A program made the position numbers and the translations under genes. From UBA5429 sp942493315 (GTDB lineage: Bacteria; Bacteroidota; Bacteroidia; Bacteroidales; WCHB1-69), in the NCBI GenBank assembly GCA_942493315.1, contig OW818690.1, positions 62,001-126,000 on the forward strand: 64,000 nt of DNA. Direction: 5' to 3'. This document shows, in pieces, positions 61,271-64,000 of this stretch (positions are counted from its first letter, which is position 1; the number at the start of each line of letters is the position of its first letter). Below the pieces are notes generated by a model. The model searched no databases. It was not told the origin of the DNA and saw nothing but the letters and a program-made list of their open reading frames with translations.

Positions 61271-61340
61271 GATCCAATAATCTGTGTCATCAGCGTTCTA
61301 TTTAAGACAACAGACTACGGACAACAGACTACAGACTAAA
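61271..61340. repeat. CACAGAT repeat and GACTACGGACAACA run before module D
   Basis: AATCTGTGTCATCAGCGTTC then ACAACAGACTACGG phrases. Confidence 0.75.
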
Positions 61341-61468
61341 CAGATTGTCGATGGTTTGAAAAACACTGTGGTACATCGTTTTACACTGTGGAACACTGTG
61401 ATTAATTCTTGAAAAAACAAAAACATAAAAAAATATTTTAAGTCGGTTGTTTGAGAATGGCCGACTTG
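61341..61468 (+). repeat. Composite ACACTGTGG module, copy D
   Basis: Nearly identical to copy C, with the AAGTCGG / CCGACTT hairpin. TTTGCTAATT repeats follow to about 61525. Confidence 0.85.
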
Positions 61469-61528
61469 TTTCATTTGCTAATTTGCTAATTTGCTAATTT
61501 GCTAATTTGCTAATTTGCTAATTTATTT

Positions 61529-61536
61529 TATCTTTG
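61529..61536 (+). promoter_or_regulatory. -7 box TATCTTTG for the DUF6483-like gene
   Basis: TATCTTTGC, 25 bases before the ATG at 61562. Confidence 0.6.
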
Positions 61537-61561
61537 CCACTCCATTTAAAATAAAAAGTTT

Positions 61562-61972
61562 ATGTTTCAGGAAGATTATTTACTACGACAAATCAACCAG
61601 TTAGCCAGAGCATTAGGTAAACTTTTGTTTGATTTTATGGGAATTAAAAACACAGGGTTAATCGAAGAATTTTATCAAAAAGCTGATGAAACTTTACAAG
61701 CAGAAATAGATTATAACCTCACTGAATTATTAAAAATCCCTAACGATCTATTTATTAACACTTTAATTCGAAAAGAGGGGTTCAATGATGCCAATCTCAA
61801 CACTTTAGCGGATCTATTTTTTGAAATGGGATCCTATTTGCAAGAAAAAGAGGCACTTCCCTATTTGGAAAAAGCATTAATTTTATATCAATACGTAGAG
61901 AATCATGATTCAACTTATTCATTTGAAAGAAGAGCGAAAATTGAAGCCACACTTCTTAAAATGAATAATTAA
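61562..61972 (+). CDS. DUF6483-like helical protein
   Basis: 136 residues, all-helical. It opens MFQEDYLLRQINQLARALGK, a pattern similar to DUF6483 members, and carries a TPR-like helix pair near its C-terminus (LADLFFEMGSYLQEKEALPY then LEKALILYQYVEN). No catalytic residues recognised. Follows composite module copy D and its own promoter. Confidence 0.65.
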   Translation: MFQEDYLLRQINQLARALGKLLFDFMGIKNTGLIEEFYQKADETLQAEIDYNLTELLKIPNDLFINTLIRKEGFNDANLNTLADLFFEMGSYLQEKEALPYLEKALILYQYVENHDSTYSFERRAKIEATLLKMNN

Positions 61973-62003
61973 AACCATCCCACTCCTAAGGAGCGGGATG
62001 GTT
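61973..62003 (-). terminator. Hairpin between the DUF6483-like gene and the T9SS gene
   Basis: Arms AACCATCCC and GGGATGGTT with an inner CTCC/GGAG pairing. In minus-strand transcription it is followed by a T-rich run, so it most likely terminates the 62094 gene. Confidence 0.7.
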
Positions 62004-62093
62004 GGTCTGGGTATCCGACGTTCTAGGTGCGAAGTGCTATAAAATAATTGCGATGAGAGAGTTGAATTCAGATAATTATTATTCAATCCATTT

Positions 62094-63959
62094 TTAATTT
62101 TTCATTAATTTCTTAATAATTGTCCCTCTATTTGTGGCAATTTTGGCGTAATAAATACCGTTTGCGTACGAGGAAAGGTCTATTATGGCACCATTTTGTA
62201 GTTGCCTTGGTAGTCTTTGTCCGATAGTATTGTAAACATGTACATTGGCAATATTTTCCCCTTCAATCTTGAATATACCACTTCTCGATGGATTGGGATA
62301 GATCGTAATCTTCATTTGGTTCTCTGCTATTCCTACAGCTGTTTGTGTTACATTGCTCATAATCAATCCATCAGTGATGCTTTTTGTTCCTTTTCCTAAG
62401 TTCGCAGGGGTAGGATCACAGCCACCCTCTTTTTTCACTACAATTTGATAAAATGTTTGACTATAAACCCCTGTATCTATGTAACTGCTCATTAAGCCAG
62501 GTACCGAATCGTATAACGATAATTGACTCATTGAAGGGCCACGATAGATGTAGTATTGGGATACCTCAAATTGTCCACTTTCATCTTCGTAATGGTTCCA
62601 TGCCAAAGGTATTTGACCTGGGTAGGCACCTTGGTTAGCTGACAACAATATTGTTTTGTGGTAATAAGACTTTTCAGACTCATTGCCACAACCATCTACC
62701 GATGTAATCTTGTACATCGCGCTTTGCGTTGGAGGATTTGAGCTCATATCAGTAAAGACATGATCATCGCCTACCAATACGTTTCCGATAAGTGTCCAGG
62801 TATTGATAAGCTTGTAGATGTTATAAGACTCGATCATCTTGTATTCTGGATCTTGAGCATCAGGCTCTTCGTCAGATGACCAAACAATCTTGTTTTTTAT
62901 CATACTGGCGTCTACGGTAACGACACACACTTCCGGTGTGGTAGGTTCCTCGTAGAAACGTAGAGTTCTTGATGAATTTGCACTGCACCCACCTTGGGTA
63001 ACAGTACAAGTCCATGATAGGTCATCATTTACTTGAATTGTCCTGGTAGTTGCCCCAGTAGACCATAAGTACGTGTCGTACTCATAGGTGTAGTTAGGGT
63101 CAATTATGAAGGTCGTATCGCAATACGGCCCCACATTTATTGGGAACCCAGGTAGAGGGAAGTTTTGCACCTCGATGCTAGCTCCACTGTTGTAGGTACC
63201 ACAAAGATTGGTCACTGTTAGCGTGTAATTGTGCACGCCATCAGTAGTAATTGTTGGGGTGATAGATTGAGTAGATTCACCAGTACTCCATGTATAAGTA
63301 GTCCATCCTGTCCCAGCATCAAACGTTGTGTTTGAGTTCTGGTTGCAGAAGATGGTATCCGATAAGATCGGAGTAGAGAATGGTAATTGTATTACATTGA
63401 AAGTATCGCGAGTGAACCCGCAGATATTTTCATTTATGTGAATATATACTCCTGGATCAGATATTATTACTGGAATACTTGTTGATACCCAGTTGATATT
63501 ATCCAATCTTCTCCAGTAGAAATTTCCTCCTACACCACCAGTACCATAGAAGCCTATGGAAATTTCTGGTCCACACATATACATGTTTTCTTGACTAGCA
63601 TCAATATTGCCAGGTCCAGAAACTATGAATGATACTGGAGAGGGAGGAGTTGCGTATAATTCCAAACCACAATTATCTTCTAATCCACTCCATATACAAG
63701 ATACAGAGTGAGTTCCTGTTGTTGTGGGATTGAAAGTATAGGTGTCTCCGGAAGCCACTATGGATCCGTTTACGAGCCAAACTGTAGGGCCGAAACCTGC
63801 AGACTTGTAAAAGATAAATGTGTCAAATCCATCAGCTTGGCAAAAATTTTGGATTCCTGCTGGCATTTGAACATATGTGGTATCTGCCTTAACCTGATTG
63901 TTTACACAAGCAAGAAGACTGATAAGTACAAAAAGTACGAAAAATTGTAATTTTTTCAT
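62094..63959 (-). CDS. Secreted T9SS protein with Ig-like repeats and type A sorting domain
   Basis: 621 residues. Signal peptide MKKLQFFVLFVLISLLACVN; the LLAC sequence could also be read as a lipobox. Repeated beta-sandwich units with the TWSTGE/LWSTGATT pattern (about 200-330) look like Ig-like or PKD-type repeats, followed by a fibronectin-like region (about 360-520). The C-terminal sorting domain (about 545-621) has the motifs MKITIYPNPSRSGIFKIEG, VYNTIGQRL, DLSSYANGIYYAKI and a basic end. Exported across the outer membrane by type IX secretion and probably attached to the cell surface or released. Confidence 0.88.
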   Translation of the reverse strand: MKKLQFFVLFVLISLLACVNNQVKADTTYVQMPAGIQNFCQADGFDTFIFYKSAGFGPTVWLVNGSIVASGDTYTFNPTTTGTHSVSCIWSGLEDNCGLELYATPPSPVSFIVSGPGNIDASQENMYMCGPEISIGFYGTGGVGGNFYWRRLDNINWVSTSIPVIISDPGVYIHINENICGFTRDTFNVIQLPFSTPILSDTIFCNQNSNTTFDAGTGWTTYTWSTGESTQSITPTITTDGVHNYTLTVTNLCGTYNSGASIEVQNFPLPGFPINVGPYCDTTFIIDPNYTYEYDTYLWSTGATTRTIQVNDDLSWTCTVTQGGCSANSSRTLRFYEEPTTPEVCVVTVDASMIKNKIVWSSDEEPDAQDPEYKMIESYNIYKLINTWTLIGNVLVGDDHVFTDMSSNPPTQSAMYKITSVDGCGNESEKSYYHKTILLSANQGAYPGQIPLAWNHYEDESGQFEVSQYYIYRGPSMSQLSLYDSVPGLMSSYIDTGVYSQTFYQIVVKKEGGCDPTPANLGKGTKSITDGLIMSNVTQTAVGIAENQMKITIYPNPSRSGIFKIEGENIANVHVYNTIGQRLPRQLQNGAIIDLSSYANGIYYAKIATNRGTIIKKLMKN

Positions 63960-64000
63960 TTTTGTAAATTTTTATTTTGTTGTTTATATTTATGTTTGCT

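Overview
The window is AT-rich DNA from a member of the Bacteroidota. The main evidence is the promoter style (TAnnTTTG -7 boxes close upstream of many genes), a secreted protein with a type IX secretion (T9SS) C-terminal sorting domain, a carboxypeptidase-regulatory-domain TonB-type outer membrane receptor, and an F-type ATP synthase a-subunit with the long N-terminal extension usual in this phylum. A Qmo/Hdr-like redox cluster points to anaerobic or facultative metabolism. No rRNA, tRNA or CRISPR array was seen. The genus cannot be named from this sequence alone.

Layout. 1-11.3 kb is mostly minus-strand housekeeping: a truncated T9SS-type secreted protein, a SWIM zinc-finger protein, manA, a detached atpBEF block, and a panC-panD-gpmA-GNAT run behind rplY. 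11.6-23.1 kb holds a PpiD-like chaperone, a TonB-type receptor, an MsbA-like ABC exporter paired with a membrane metallophosphoesterase, and an acyl-CoA synthetase / MaoC hydratase / FabG-like reductase operon. 23.1-24.7 kb is a repeat-rich scar with a broken transposase. 25.4-32.2 kb is a seven-gene TetR / TolC / HlyD / YbhF-YbhS-YbhR type efflux operon with overlapping or near-overlapping junctions.

32.2-34.8 kb is almost gene-free repeat DNA carrying one shrunken GxxExxY gene between inverted repeats. 34.8-49.8 kb is a co-directional defence island: a membrane protein, a Shedu (SduA) nuclease, a 1098-residue calcineurin phosphoesterase fused to a degenerate STAND-like NTPase and a helical-repeat tail, a RES / sce7725 / sce7726 trio, a complete type I restriction-modification system (hsdS, hsdM, hsdR), and a RhuM-like protein.

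50.7-58.3 kb is a sulfur-trafficking and electron-transfer cluster behind a CRP/FNR-type palindrome: DsrE-like, TusA, MvhD-like, HdrA fused to a GltD-like module, a second HdrA with a winged-helix tail, and a QmoC-like membrane subunit. It looks like a Qmo-type menaquinone oxidoreductase with a built-in NAD(P)H-binding module and no sulfate-reduction genes nearby. 58.3-62 kb has small genes, most of them preceded by a repeated ~130 bp composite module, and the window ends in a large T9SS-exported protein.

The intergenic DNA is unusual. It is full of short phrase-like degenerate repeats, three near-palindromic ~200 bp elements, four GC-rich structured elements in which the hairpin arms covary, and dispersed CACAGAT repeats that also bracket the GxxExxY gene. 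The strongest candidates for undescribed biology are the calcineurin-STAND gene, the RES/sce7725/sce7726 trio, the Qmo-like cluster with TusA/DsrE, and the structured repeat families.
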